The translations under genes and the position numbers were made by a program. The notes under the pieces are model-generated. The model did no database searches. It was not told the DNA's origin and worked only from the letters and a program-made list of their open reading frames with translations. Positions 6,884-15,938 of a stretch of DNA of 60,315 nucleotides are shown in pieces (within the stretch, counting starts at the first letter, position 1; every line of letters starts with the position of its first letter). This stretch comes from an uncultured Bacteroidales bacterium (GTDB taxonomy: Bacteria; Bacteroidota; Bacteroidia; Bacteroidales; P3): NCBI GenBank assembly GCA_905233475.1, contig CAJOEN010000015.1:1-60315 (forward strand), given 5' to 3'.

Positions 6884-9800
6884 ATGTGTAAACGTTGTAT
6901 AGTGCTGTTGCTCAGTGTTTTCTTTTTTGTGCCCGTTGTGGCACAAGGGAGAGGCTACGCTCAGTTTGAGTTGCGGCAAAGCAGTATCGACGTATATTCA
7001 TTCACATTTTCGGTTACAGACCTCGACATAATTCCATACGGAGATTATGCCGCTCTTTTTGTGGACGGCTCTTTCTCATCTCTTCAAGAGCCGGGTAAGC
7101 CCGAGCTCCCGGTATTTCAGCAGATTGTGGCAGTGCCGCAGGGTGCGGAGCCACAACTTGGATTCACTATCGGTGAAACATTTTTTAAGCATTTGGGCGA
7201 CAGGTCTTTGCGACCTGCCCAGCCACATACATTCAAAAACCGTGAGGCGGATTTTGCTTTCGACCGGAGCGTTTATGCCTCCGATGTCTTTTTTGCCAAA
7301 CCTGTTGTGAGCATCGCCGAAATTGGCAGTATGCGAGGCCTGCGTCTGCTACGCATAACAGTGTCGCCTTTTGAATATAATCCGCAAAAAAATACGCTTG
7401 CCATACATTCCGACATCAGCATTGAAATTACTTTTAGCGGAGCCGACGTGCCTGCCACTGTTTACGAATTGGAACGGCATGCTGGCCTACCTGTTTTGGA
7501 TGTGGCCAACCGTGAGACTTTTGTGTCGTTACTCGCAAGTAGTCGCCAGCAACCTCCGAAATATGTTGTTGTGGCCTTGGATACTTTCGTCACCGCCTTG
7601 CAACCGTTTGTTGAATGGAAACGTCGCAAAGGATTCAATGTGGTTGAGTTGTACGTGCATTCTGGCGATACCTGCACCATCATACGCAACCGTTTGGACA
7701 GCATTTACCGCGCCTCCACGCCTCTTGACCCCGCTCCAGCTTTTGTAACCATAGTTGGCGACGTTAAGCATATACCGTCTTTCGAAGGCAAGGTGCGTAT
7801 TTCTGGCCTTGGTCGCCATTTTACCGACCTTTATTATGCCGAATACACTGGCGATTTCTATCCCGACATGCTTTACGGACGTATATCGGTGGCCGATACC
7901 GCCGGATTGTCGGCAGTGCTCTCTAAAACAATGGATTACGAGCAGTGTTGTTTTGCCGATACATCATTTCTCAACCGAGTGCTGCTTGTTGCCGGTCGCG
8001 AAACAAGAGTTCCGGCACCAACGGTTACAAACGGACAAATTAACTATTTGAACAACACATATTTCGCAAATAATTCCAATATTGACACGCATTGTTTTTA
8101 CAACCCTGCTTCAGAGCTACAACTGCCTCGGATTATAGATGAACTTAACCTCGGTGCGTCGTTGGTGAATTATACATCTCATTGCCTTGCAACAGGCTGG
8201 CACCGACCTACATACACCTCCTCGGGAGCTGATACTTTGGACAATTTTGGCAAATGTTTCTTTGCGGTGAACAACTGTTGTCTTTCCAGCCGTTTTTCGG
8301 ACCCGTGCTGTTTTGGCGAGGCCTTGCTTCGTCGCAATAGTGCTGGAGCTGTGGGAGTTATTGGCGCAGCCAACGAGACCCTTTGGGAAGAAGACTATTA
8401 TTGGGCTCTTGGCGCCAAAGGTGCGGTGTCGCTAAATCCGCAATACGACTCCGCGCGGCTTGGGGCTTTCGACCGTTTTTTGCATACTCATGGCGAACCA
8501 TACACACAAACAGCGGCTACGGCGGGCGAGATACTTCAGGCAGGGACTTTCGGCCTCGCACAGATGGGTATGACCTACGAGAACTACTATTGGGAGATAT
8601 ACAATTTGCTCGGCGATCCTTCGCTTATGCCTTATTTAGGTGTGCCTCAGAATATTACACTTAGATGCCCCGACAGTTTGCCTTTCGGCGCCTCAAAGAT
8701 AGTTGTGCACGGAATGCCTCACACTCGCGTTGCTTTTTGGCAGGACAGCATATTGCTGTCTTCGGTGCGGCTCGATGCAAATGGTGATGCAACAGCCATA
8801 TTCTCGCAACCGCTATCGCTGTCTCCGCTCGTGGTTGTTGCTACGGCACAGTTTTGCAAACCATTTACTGATACGATTTCGATTTATATTCAAACAGCTC
8901 CAAATGTTGTAATAACTGATGGCTTTGTTTCCGATACTTTTGGTGTGGGTATTGTCAATCAAAGGGTTGCGTCGGGAGAAGCGTTTGATTTCGATTTTGT
9001 CCTGCTCAACGCCGGTTCCGACACCGCCAAAAATGTTGTGCTCGAACTGCAGTCGCTGGATGGTAGGTGTTTTGTTCCTACAACACTTTACAACATAGGC
9101 GATATGCCCGCTTTCGACACCGTGCGCACAAACGGAGTTTTTTCTTTTGTGCCAAATCCATATTTACGAGAAAACGAAATAGTGTCGCTCAAAGCCACTG
9201 TTTTTACCGACAGTACGGCAACGTGTGAACGCCGTTTCGATTTTTTGATACGTTCGGCTAATATAGAAACCGGCTTGGTGGAGATACTACATAACGGTAT
9301 CCCTGCAACATCGCTACAGAAAGGTGGGAGTTACACCCTTAGGTTGCCAGCGTGCAACATTGGTTCCCGTTTTTCGGACACAATAAATACCGTTGCTCGC
9401 ATGGAATCACGCTTTGGCAGAGTGCTTTTGCCAGACACCATTGCGATACTTCCTTTGGCACCGCAAGCGTCCGACACTGCCGAATTTGTCTTTTCGGTAA
9501 ACGCTGATGCAATATCGTATATCGACATAAATATTGCCATTATATATGGCGATACGGTGTGCGAACTGCCTTTGCGACTGCCCTTGGACAAAGCCGAAGA
9601 AACATTTGAGACAGGCGATTTTTCGCTTTTTTCGTGGGACACCACTCATCCCAACGCATGGTTTATAGACACCATAGCTACGCTGGCATACGCCGGACGC
9701 TACTGTGCAAGGTCGGCAAATATCACACACAAGCAACAAAGCGTGCTGTCCATAACCTTGACCACAATAGCCGATGACACGATAAGTTTCTATCGTCGCA

Positions 9801-10303
9801 CATCTACAGAAGCAAGTTCCGACTATTTGTCCTTTGCTGTGGATGGCGTTGTTAAAGGTAAATGGGCTGGTAGTGGACAATGGGAGCGTATGGCGTATTT
9901 TGTGCCTCGTGGCAAACATGAGTTTGCTTGGATTTATGAGAAGGACGCTTCTCTCGACGGAGGAATCAATTGCGTGTGGATAGACAACATCACATTCCCA
10001 CTGTCGATAACCGACACGACATGCTTATCGGAGCCTACGGAGGGTATTTTTGAAGTTGGACAAGAAAAAAAATGCAGAGTTTTTCCCAATCCCGCAAAAG
10101 GATATTTTGTTGTAGAAAATACTGGTAATGAGCAATTTGAGGTGAGAATTAACGACTGTTTCGGCAAAAATGTTGATAAAATGTCGATATTACCATCGGA
10201 ACGCTCATACTACGAGACGGCGGAATTGCGTTCAGGCGTTTACATTTTGATTTTTACGGGTAAAAACGACAGTTTTGCTGAAAAAATAATTATTTCGAAA
10301 TAA
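6884..10303 (+). CDS. Exported C25 (gingipain-like) cysteine protease with T9SS sorting domain
   Basis: The protein has about 1139 residues. It has a signal peptide (KRCIVLLLSVFFFVPVVAQ), a propeptide-like region, then a peptidase C25 domain at about 220-590: YVVVALDTF, PAFVTIVGDVKHIPS and YPDMLYGRISV. The catalytic pair is probably His433 in NYTSHC and Cys465 or Cys466 in VNNCC. Ig-like segments follow. The C-terminal 80 residues form a Por-secretion sorting domain, FPNPAKGYFVVENT...GVYILIFTGKNDSFAEKII, the address for type IX secretion and cell-surface attachment. Family members carry Gly after the catalytic His, whereas here it is Cys. I chose the ATG at 6884 over the TTG at 6872 because it starts the signal peptide cleanly. 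A possible -7 box, TAGGTTTG, lies at 6853-6860. Confidence 0.88.
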   Translation: MCKRCIVLLLSVFFFVPVVAQGRGYAQFELRQSSIDVYSFTFSVTDLDIIPYGDYAALFVDGSFSSLQEPGKPELPVFQQIVAVPQGAEPQLGFTIGETFFKHLGDRSLRPAQPHTFKNREADFAFDRSVYASDVFFAKPVVSIAEIGSMRGLRLLRITVSPFEYNPQKNTLAIHSDISIEITFSGADVPATVYELERHAGLPVLDVANRETFVSLLASSRQQPPKYVVVALDTFVTALQPFVEWKRRKGFNVVELYVHSGDTCTIIRNRLDSIYRASTPLDPAPAFVTIVGDVKHIPSFEGKVRISGLGRHFTDLYYAEYTGDFYPDMLYGRISVADTAGLSAVLSKTMDYEQCCFADTSFLNRVLLVAGRETRVPAPTVTNGQINYLNNTYFANNSNIDTHCFYNPASELQLPRIIDELNLGASLVNYTSHCLATGWHRPTYTSSGADTLDNFGKCFFAVNNCCLSSRFSDPCCFGEALLRRNSAGAVGVIGAANETLWEEDYYWALGAKGAVSLNPQYDSARLGAFDRFLHTHGEPYTQTAATAGEILQAGTFGLAQMGMTYENYYWEIYNLLGDPSLMPYLGVPQNITLRCPDSLPFGASKIVVHGMPHTRVAFWQDSILLSSVRLDANGDATAIFSQPLSLSPLVVVATAQFCKPFTDTISIYIQTAPNVVITDGFVSDTFGVGIVNQRVASGEAFDFDFVLLNAGSDTAKNVVLELQSLDGRCFVPTTLYNIGDMPAFDTVRTNGVFSFVPNPYLRENEIVSLKATVFTDSTATCERRFDFLIRSANIETGLVEILHNGIPATSLQKGGSYTLRLPACNIGSRFSDTINTVARMESRFGRVLLPDTIAILPLAPQASDTAEFVFSVNADAISYIDINIAIIYGDTVCELPLRLPLDKAEETFETGDFSLFSWDTTHPNAWFIDTIATLAYAGRYCARSANITHKQQSVLSITLTTIADDTISFYRRTSTEASSDYLSFAVDGVVKGKWAGSGQWERMAYFVPRGKHEFAWIYEKDASLDGGINCVWIDNITFPLSITDTTCLSEPTEGIFEVGQEKKCRVFPNPAKGYFVVENTGNEQFEVRINDCFGKNVDKMSILPSERSYYETAELRSGVYILIFTGKNDSFAEKIIISK

Positions 10304-10304
10304 A

Positions 10305-11432
10305 ATGAACGACGACATCTTTTTGATACATAGGACAGTACCTGACGATACCACAAAAAAGGCAAAGACCATGGTGGCGTCCGATACAGCGAAAAAAGAC
10401 TCGCAAGTCGTTGGTACACAGGCTACTGCGATTTATAAGGCAGAAACCGACACCTCCATCAAATCCACCAAAAAGAAAGCGTCCTCAGATACAACAGCGG
10501 TAGCTACCTCGGCAAGTAATTTGAAAATAACTGAGGCTCAAGCAAAAATAACACATTATCAGCAGATTGTGCAATCCGAAGGACGGCAATCTAAGGACAC
10601 CGCGCAGCTTGTACCCATGTATCCGCCATACCTTTATCACATTGGCGATAAAGTGCAATACTATGAGATACAACTTTTTAACCTCGATAGTCTGATAACG
10701 TCGCACGACTCCGTTTTTTACCATAAAAGCATTTTTAGAGAACACAATTACACTGTGAAGGACATTGTAACTCCCGAAAGAGTCAGCAAAGGACATCCTA
10801 TTTGGGTGTTCCTTGTAATTATGTTCGTAATGTTTGTTTTAGGCAGGATGGTTACTCACTACAAAGGTCGTAAATCTAACGTGATTCTATCCCCGTTTAG
10901 CCGGACGAGCCTGAAAACCCTTTTAAATGAACGTGCGGTGAACAAAGTGTCAGTAAATCTGCTTATCGATTTCTTATATTCAGTGCTTTTGTCGTTGTCG
11001 GAGTTCTTTGTAATTAGGAATTTCGGTGTTGTGATAACCGGCACTCCGGTGTTGGATTTTATTGTTTTAGTGGGAGTTACCTTTTTGTTCATATACATAC
11101 GGGTTATGCTTGTAAAATTTATAGGAAGCGTGTTCAACTACAAAATCAGTACCAGCGTATATATACTCAACCAATCCATTTGCAACCTTTTGTGTGGCAT
11201 GCTACTTGTACCAGCCCTGCTGTTGGGGTTTTATTCGGGACTGAGCTTTACGGCGCTTCTATACACCATCACCGCCATAATAACAGTGATGTTCCTTATC
11301 CGAGTGGTACGCGGTTCGGTAATTATGCTTTCCGAGTCGCAGTTCTCAAAAATATATATGCTTTACTATATGTTTGTAATAGAGATACTTCCGTTGCTTG
11401 TTATAGCAAAATGGATAATGCTTAACGTATAA
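10305..11432 (+). CDS. DUF4271 integral membrane protein
   Basis: The protein has 375 residues. The first 160 are polar, Lys/Thr/Ser-rich and probably disordered. The rest carries about seven hydrophobic helices, starting with WVFLVIMFVMFVLGRMV near 165 and ending with MFVIEILPLLVIAKWIMLNV. This layout matches DUF4271, a Bacteroidetes-specific membrane family of unknown function. It starts one base after the C25 protease stop, so the two are probably co-transcribed. That hints at an envelope role near type IX secretion, but only by position. Confidence 0.75.
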   Translation: MNDDIFLIHRTVPDDTTKKAKTMVASDTAKKDSQVVGTQATAIYKAETDTSIKSTKKKASSDTTAVATSASNLKITEAQAKITHYQQIVQSEGRQSKDTAQLVPMYPPYLYHIGDKVQYYEIQLFNLDSLITSHDSVFYHKSIFREHNYTVKDIVTPERVSKGHPIWVFLVIMFVMFVLGRMVTHYKGRKSNVILSPFSRTSLKTLLNERAVNKVSVNLLIDFLYSVLLSLSEFFVIRNFGVVITGTPVLDFIVLVGVTFLFIYIRVMLVKFIGSVFNYKISTSVYILNQSICNLLCGMLLVPALLLGFYSGLSFTALLYTITAIITVMFLIRVVRGSVIMLSESQFSKIYMLYYMFVIEILPLLVIAKWIMLNV

Positions 11433-11462
11433 TCAAATATAGATAAGAAAAAACATAAAATA

Positions 11463-12137
11463 ATGGAAATCAGTGAGGAATTAAAAAAACTGGTATTCGA
11501 TAAATCGGACTTGAAACAGTCGGTTTACAAGGCAACCAAGGAAACTTTTGAGCAGTTCAGGACTATAACACAAGAAATTACAGAAGATTTCAAGCGTAAG
11601 GCCGTCGCTGATGGCAACAGAACGGTGTTCGAGTTCAGGAACCGCGGCGATTTCGAATTTGAGGTGAAGTTCGCTGGCGATGTGCTTATTTTTATGATGC
11701 ACACCAATGTGTTCGAATTTTCACGCAACCACGAAGTTATGAAAACTCCATACGTAAAAGATTTGCCCCAGCGCTCCTATTGTGGTATTATACACATTTA
11801 CAACTTCTTGGCCGACTCCTTCACATACGACCGCGAGGCCGACATCGGGTATATGATAGGTAGGGTGTTTGTGAACAACGAGAAACATTATTTCATCGAG
11901 GGCAAACGCGAACTTGGGGTTTTGTACAACAATTTCAACACCGCCGTAATCAGTCCCGAATCGGTGCAAAAAATAATAGAATCGGCAATAACTTACACCA
12001 CCAATTTTGACCTGCTAACTCCGCCTTATGATGAAGTAAAATTGGTTTCTGTGGCCGAAATGAAGACCACTTTTGACAGAAAACCGATGGTAACTGGAAA
12101 ACGCTTGGGCTTTCGTTTTCAGCAAGATATGGACTGA
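11463..12137 (+). CDS. Conserved Bacteroidetes protein of unknown function
   Basis: The 224-residue soluble protein has no signal peptide or transmembrane helix. It starts MEISEELKKLVFDKSDLKQ and has an antiparallel-strand-like middle (EFRNRGDFEFEVKFAGDVLIFMM) and a tail with GYMIGRVFVNNEKHYFIEGKRELG. I do not recognise a named domain. It lies 30 bp after the DUF4271 gene on the same strand and probably belongs to the same transcript. Codon use and composition match the neighbours, so it looks like core rather than acquired DNA. Confidence 0.7.
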   Translation: MEISEELKKLVFDKSDLKQSVYKATKETFEQFRTITQEITEDFKRKAVADGNRTVFEFRNRGDFEFEVKFAGDVLIFMMHTNVFEFSRNHEVMKTPYVKDLPQRSYCGIIHIYNFLADSFTYDREADIGYMIGRVFVNNEKHYFIEGKRELGVLYNNFNTAVISPESVQKIIESAITYTTNFDLLTPPYDEVKLVSVAEMKTTFDRKPMVTGKRLGFRFQQDMD

Positions 12138-12172
12138 CAAACAAAAAAAAACCACAAAAATAGAAAAAAAAT

Positions 12173-12203
12173 TTTGTCAGTTGAAAAAATGTTCGTAATT
12201 TTG
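12173..12203 (+). promoter_or_regulatory. Promoter of tRNA-Glu and rpsT
   Basis: TTTG at 12173-12176, a 19-nt spacer and TAATTTTG at 12196-12203 give an almost ideal Bacteroidetes promoter. Transcription would start near 12210 and cover tRNA-Glu and then rpsT. Confidence 0.75.
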
Positions 12204-12271
12204 CACCCGCAAAACGGCACCGAAAAAACGCAAAAAAACGATTTGAAACGAAAAGTTTTGCAACGGCAAAT

Positions 12272-12345
12272 GGCCCGTTCGTCTAGTTGGTTAGGACGCA
12301 AGATTTTCATTCTTGAAATCAGGGGTTCGAGTCCCCTACGGGCTA
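12272..12345 (+). tRNA. tRNA-Glu (anticodon TTC)
   Basis: The full cloverleaf is present: acceptor GGCCCGT/ACGGGCT (with a G-U first pair), D arm GTCTAGTTGGTTAGGAC, anticodon stem CAAGA/TCTTG with loop TTTTCAT (anticodon TTC), and T arm GGGG-TTCGAGT-CCCC. CCA is not encoded. It shares a promoter with rpsT, 21 bp downstream. Confidence 0.97.
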
Positions 12346-12366
12346 CAATAAATTTTTAAAGAGAAT

Positions 12367-12618
12367 ATGGCAAATCATAAATCATCAAAAAAGAGAATTC
12401 GTTCTTCCGAGAGAAGAAGAGTGGAGAATAGGTATTACGCAAAAACCATGCGTAACGCCCTGCGCGATTTCAGAGCTTTAGAGGATAAGGCCGAAGCTAT
12501 GGAACGCATGCCCAAAATGGTTTCGATAATAGACAGATTGGCAAAACGTTCGGTAATTCACAAAAACAAAGCTGCCAACCTGAAATCCAAAATTAGCAAG
12601 AAGGTAAATGCCATGTAA
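12367..12618 (+). CDS. rpsT: 30S ribosomal protein S20
   Basis: This 83-residue, Lys/Arg-rich, all-helical protein begins [18 protein letters not shown], the usual S20 N-terminus, and ends [17 protein letters not shown]20 is a primary 16S rRNA-binding protein of the 30S body. It is expressed with tRNA-Glu from the promoter at 12173-12203 and closed by the terminator at 12647-12677. No RBS-like purine tract stands out, as is usual in this phylum. Confidence 0.97.
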   Translation: MANHKSSKKRIRSSERRRVENRYYAKTMRNALRDFRALEDKAEAMERMPKMVSIIDRLAKRSVIHKNKAANLKSKISKKVNAM

Positions 12619-12646
12619 TTGAGGCATTTTGGTAAGAGATATAAAA

Positions 12647-12677
12647 GTCTGTCAGTATTTTCTGACAGACTTTTTTG
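12647..12677 (+). terminator. Rho-independent terminator after rpsT
   Basis: A perfect 9-bp stem, GTCTGTCAG/CTGACAGAC, with loop TATTTT is followed by six T. It also shows that a dipeptidase start at 12629 would be wrong. Confidence 0.9.
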
Positions 12678-12763
12678 TTTTATTGGCCGGAAAAGAGAGA
12701 TTCCGTAAACTTTGTGTTCAACAACTTTTTCATTTGTACGTGCATAAATTCAAAAATTTTACG

Positions 12764-12771
12764 TACCTTTG
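12764..12771 (+). promoter_or_regulatory. -7 promoter box for the C69 dipeptidase
   Basis: TACCTTTG followed by CACTTTC. The start near 12779 gives a leader of only about 15 nt before the ATG at 12794. No clear -33 element was found. Confidence 0.55.
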
Positions 12772-12793
12772 CACTTTCAAAAATCACATAGTA

Positions 12794-14386
12794 ATGAAAA
12801 AACTTACATTGATATTAGCAATGGCTCTCGCTACAACAGCCTTTGCACAGACCACTCCCGACGAAGAAACCGCCGGTATGGAATGCACCTCCGTCACCGT
12901 GGGACGTCTTGCCTCCAAGGACGGCTCGGTGATGACCTCGCACACCGACGACAGCCACCGCTCGCGCACCAACATCTGGGTGGAGCCAGCCCGCGACCAT
13001 GCCAAAGGCGAAATGCAGAAACTATACCTGCGCCGTTGGGCACCGAAGGTAGAAGGCAAAATGCCGCGTTACGAGAACATCGAAATAGGAGAAATACCGC
13101 AGGTGGCACACACCTACCAGTTTTTCAATACCGCATACCCTTGTATGAACGAAAAACAGTTAGCTATAGGCGAATCCACTTTCGGCGGACGTGCGGAACT
13201 TAAGTCGGACAAAGGTCTTATCGACTGCCAGCGTTTGTGTATGCTTCTGCTACAACGCTGCTCCACAGCACGTGAGGCCATCAAGACAGCCGGAGAGTTA
13301 CTCAAAAAATACGGCTGGAACGATGCCGGCGAATGTCTTACCATTGCCGATAAAAACGAGGTTTGGCACCTTGAAATAATGGGTCCGGGCAAAGACAAGA
13401 TAGGTGCCGTATGGGCTGCCCAGCGTGTCCCCGACGACCATGTTGCAGTAAATGCCAACGCCTCCACCATTCGCGAGATAGACCTCAAAAACAAGGACTT
13501 TTTCATGGCTTCGGACAATGTTTATTCCCTTGCCGAGGAAAACGGCTGGTGGGACAAAAAGAAAGAACCGTTCCGTTTTGCTTACGCCTATGCCCCCGAA
13601 ACACGTACCATGCTGGCCTGTCGCCGTCGCGAATGGCGTGTGTTCGACCTGCTGGCTCCGTCGCTGAAACTCGACCCCAACGCCGAGAACTATCCATTCT
13701 CAGTGAAACCCGACTCCCTTGTTACTATAGAAGATATGATGCGTGTTTTCAAAGATTATTACGAAGGTACCGAATACGACATGCGCAAAACACTCACCGT
13801 TACCGACAAGGACGGCAAAACTGTGATGTCGCCTTTGGCTAATCCCTTTATGAAAGCCGACGAGCTTGCTTTGCACAAGATAAACGGCGGATGGCACGCC
13901 CGTGGTGAACGTAGCATTGCCGTGCATTTCACCGTTTACGGCACCATACTGCAATGCCGCAACTGGCTTCCCGACGAGGTGGGTGCCCTCTGCTGGTTCG
14001 ACCTCGACAACGTGGCTTCGTCTATCTACGTGCCTTTCTACGCCAACGTTACCGACCTGCCACAGACCTACAAGACTTGCGGACGCGAGACGGGTTTCAG
14101 CCGCGAGGCCGCTTGGTGGGCTTTCAACCGATTGGGGACAATCGCCGCCAAACGCTGGGGCGACATGCACAAAGTGGTGGACGCCGCTTGGAAACCCATG
14201 CAGGCCGACTTTATAGACGAACATTACGACATTGAGAAACAGGCACTTCGACTGCTTAAAGAAGGCAAACGCGACGAAGCAATAAAACTCCTCACCGATT
14301 TCAGCAACCGCTGCGGAAACACTGCCGTTGAAAAGGCTTGGAAAACAGGAGATTATATTTGGACAAACTTCGACGGACAATGGTAG
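12794..14386 (+). CDS. Exported C69-family dipeptidase
   Basis: The protein has 530 residues. A signal peptide (KKLTLILAMALATTAFAQ) and a short propeptide lead to Cys31 in MECTSVTVGRLASKDGSV, the expected N-terminal nucleophile of the Ntn-hydrolase C69 (PepD) family. The family usually begins C-T-N/S at this point after self-processing. The conserved TDDSHRSRTNIWVEPARDH region and C-terminal WWAFNRLG and WKPMQADF segments support the call. It probably cleaves dipeptides in the periplasm. I start at 12794 because the longer frame from 12629 runs through the rpsT terminator and upstream of the promoter. Confidence 0.9.
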   Translation: MKKLTLILAMALATTAFAQTTPDEETAGMECTSVTVGRLASKDGSVMTSHTDDSHRSRTNIWVEPARDHAKGEMQKLYLRRWAPKVEGKMPRYENIEIGEIPQVAHTYQFFNTAYPCMNEKQLAIGESTFGGRAELKSDKGLIDCQRLCMLLLQRCSTAREAIKTAGELLKKYGWNDAGECLTIADKNEVWHLEIMGPGKDKIGAVWAAQRVPDDHVAVNANASTIREIDLKNKDFFMASDNVYSLAEENGWWDKKKEPFRFAYAYAPETRTMLACRRREWRVFDLLAPSLKLDPNAENYPFSVKPDSLVTIEDMMRVFKDYYEGTEYDMRKTLTVTDKDGKTVMSPLANPFMKADELALHKINGGWHARGERSIAVHFTVYGTILQCRNWLPDEVGALCWFDLDNVASSIYVPFYANVTDLPQTYKTCGRETGFSREAAWWAFNRLGTIAAKRWGDMHKVVDAAWKPMQADFIDEHYDIEKQALRLLKEGKRDEAIKLLTDFSNRCGNTAVEKAWKTGDYIWTNFDGQW

Positions 14387-14960
14387 GGGAGGGGGAAAAC
14401 GCTTCCGTTTTCGTCAAACAAAGGCATAAATGTCTAAAAATGTGAAAAAGTAAATATAAACAAAAAGGTTCTATTTTAATATTGGACTGATTTTTCAACA
14501 GCCTCGAAGAGGTTGAATTTCAATAACACCGTAAAAGCGAAGCGCAGTGCGGCGACAAAAACAGTCTATCTACCAGCGTCTCGGATAAACGCGACAAGGA
14601 GATGGTTTGGCAAAAATCAGTCATACGTTGTATAAGAACGAACAAAAAATAAGATTTTATTAGCAACCATAGCAGTTGCAATTGTAGCAGGCATAGTTGT
14701 TGCTAAATTCCAGTTACAAGTGCAACACTGAGTATAAAAAAAAGAGTAAAGAATCAACAAAAAAGTGTTGATAAAACGCTCTGAAAATAAAAAAACGGCC
14801 TTCCAAATGAACCTTTTTTGCCCTAAAAAATGGAAAAATTATCAATAAGTTACAAAAAAATGAATTTTGTAAAATACTGAAAAATAGCATTGTGCAAGGA
14901 TTTTAAGATTTTTTTTTAGATTTTGTAGATGGATATGGTCTGAGGTTCAAAAAAAAGTTG
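14387..14960. other. Long intergenic region with no intact gene
   Basis: About 570 bp lie between the dipeptidase and the str promoter. A hairpin GAAAACG-CTTC-CGTTTTC at 14395-14412 lies just after the dipeptidase stop, without a T run. A short decayed peptide frame lies at 14636-14731. The last part (14740-14950) is AT-rich with no readable signal before the -7 box at 14961. I see no tRNA or mobile element end. Confidence 0.5.
14636..14731 (+). pseudogene. Possible decayed short exported peptide
   Basis: An open frame without a start codon reads NKILLATIAVAIVAGIVVAK, then FQLQVQH and a stop at 14729-14731. A Lys/Asn start followed by an Ala/Ile/Val-rich helix resembles the leader of NVEALA-type Bacteroidetes peptides, but the frame ends before any NVEALA motif and no ATG is present. 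It may be a remnant or chance. Confidence 0.2.
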
Positions 14961-14968
14961 TATCTTTG
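14961..14968 (+). promoter_or_regulatory. -7 promoter box of the ribosomal superoperon
   Basis: TATCTTTG followed by CAGTCCC. The start near 14975 gives a leader of about 58 nt before rpsL. A short CCCAAAATTGGG repeat follows the start. No good -33 was found. Confidence 0.65.
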
Positions 14969-15033
14969 CAGTCCCAAAATTGGGCAAAAAATAGATTATA
15001 AACAAAGAAAAAACATAATAATTAAAGTAAAAA

Positions 15034-15414
15034 ATGCCAACAATTCAACAATTAGTTCGCAAAGGACGTCAGGAGATGGAATACAAAAGTAAATCTCCGG
15101 CATTGGATTCATGTCCGCAACGCAGAGGCGTTTGTACCCGTGTGTACACCACAACCCCCAAAAAGCCTAATTCGGCAATGCGTAAAGTGGCAAGGGTAAG
15201 ACTGACTAACCAAAAAGAGGTGAACGCCTACATACCCGGCGAGGGACACAACCTGCAGGAACACTCCATAGTAATGATAAGAGGCGGTCGTGTTAAAGAC
15301 CTCCCGGGTGTAAGATACCATATCATTCGCGGAGCATTGGACACATCAGGAGTTGATGGAAGAAAACAACGTCGCTCCAAATACGGTGCCAAACGTCCAA
15401 AACAAGCAAAATAA
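15034..15414 (+). CDS. rpsL: 30S ribosomal protein S12
   Basis: The 126-residue decoding-centre protein opens the str part of the superoperon. It keeps [19 protein letters not shown], whose Lys is the usual streptomycin-sensitivity residue, and [13 protein letters not shown], the loop holding the methylthiolated Asp in other bacteria. By these residues the cell should carry the streptomycin-sensitive allele. It starts 58 nt after the predicted transcript start and is followed by rpsG after 32 bp. Confidence 0.98.
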   Translation: MPTIQQLVRKGRQEMEYKSKSPALDSCPQRRGVCTRVYTTTPKKPNSAMRKVARVRLTNQKEVNAYIPGEGHNLQEHSIVMIRGGRVKDLPGVRYHIIRGALDTSGVDGRKQRRSKYGAKRPKQAK

Positions 15415-15446
15415 CATAGGATAAACATTATAGCTTTCATAAAACA

Positions 15447-15914
15447 ATGAGAAAAGCAAAACCAAAGAAAAGAATCATATTGCCGGATCCCAAGTACAAC
15501 GACACTCTGGTTACAAAATTCGTGAACAACCTGATGATGGGCGGTAAAAAAACCATAGCATACAAAATATTCTACGAGGCTATAGACGTGGTTTCTGAAC
15601 GCACGCAGGAAGACGGTCTCGAAGTGTGGAAAAAGGCTCTTACTAACGTGACTCCTTCAGTTGAGGTACGTAGCCGCCGTATAGGAGGTGCCACTTTCCA
15701 GATTCCTTCGGAAATACGCCCCGAAAGAAAGCAGTCCATAGGAATGAAAAACCTTATCGGATTTGCACGCAAAAGAAGTGAGAAAACTATGGCCTTGAAA
15801 CTCGCAGGCGAAATACAAGCCGCCTACAAGGAAGAAGGCTCCGCATTCAAACGTAAAGAGGAAATCCACCGTATGGCCGACGCCAACAAGGCATTCTCAC
15901 ACTTCAGATTCTAA
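15447..15914 (+). CDS. rpsG: 30S ribosomal protein S7
   Basis: The 155-residue primary binder of the 16S 3' major domain (30S head) contains [16 protein letters not shown] and the [20 protein letters not shown] helix region. The C-terminus ends [12 protein letters not shown], as in other Bacteroidetes. In E. coli S7 represses its own operon; no corresponding leader is obvious here. fusA follows after 24 bp. Confidence 0.98.
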   Translation: MRKAKPKKRIILPDPKYNDTLVTKFVNNLMMGGKKTIAYKIFYEAIDVVSERTQEDGLEVWKKALTNVTPSVEVRSRRIGGATFQIPSEIRPERKQSIGMKNLIGFARKRSEKTMALKLAGEIQAAYKEEGSAFKRKEEIHRMADANKAFSHFRF

Positions 15915-15938
15915 CAAGAACAGCAACAAGATACAACG

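Noticed and set aside
12629..12793. TTG start for the C69 dipeptidase at 12629
   Set aside because: It runs through the rpsT terminator and lies upstream of the -7 box at 12764. The signal peptide starts at 12794.
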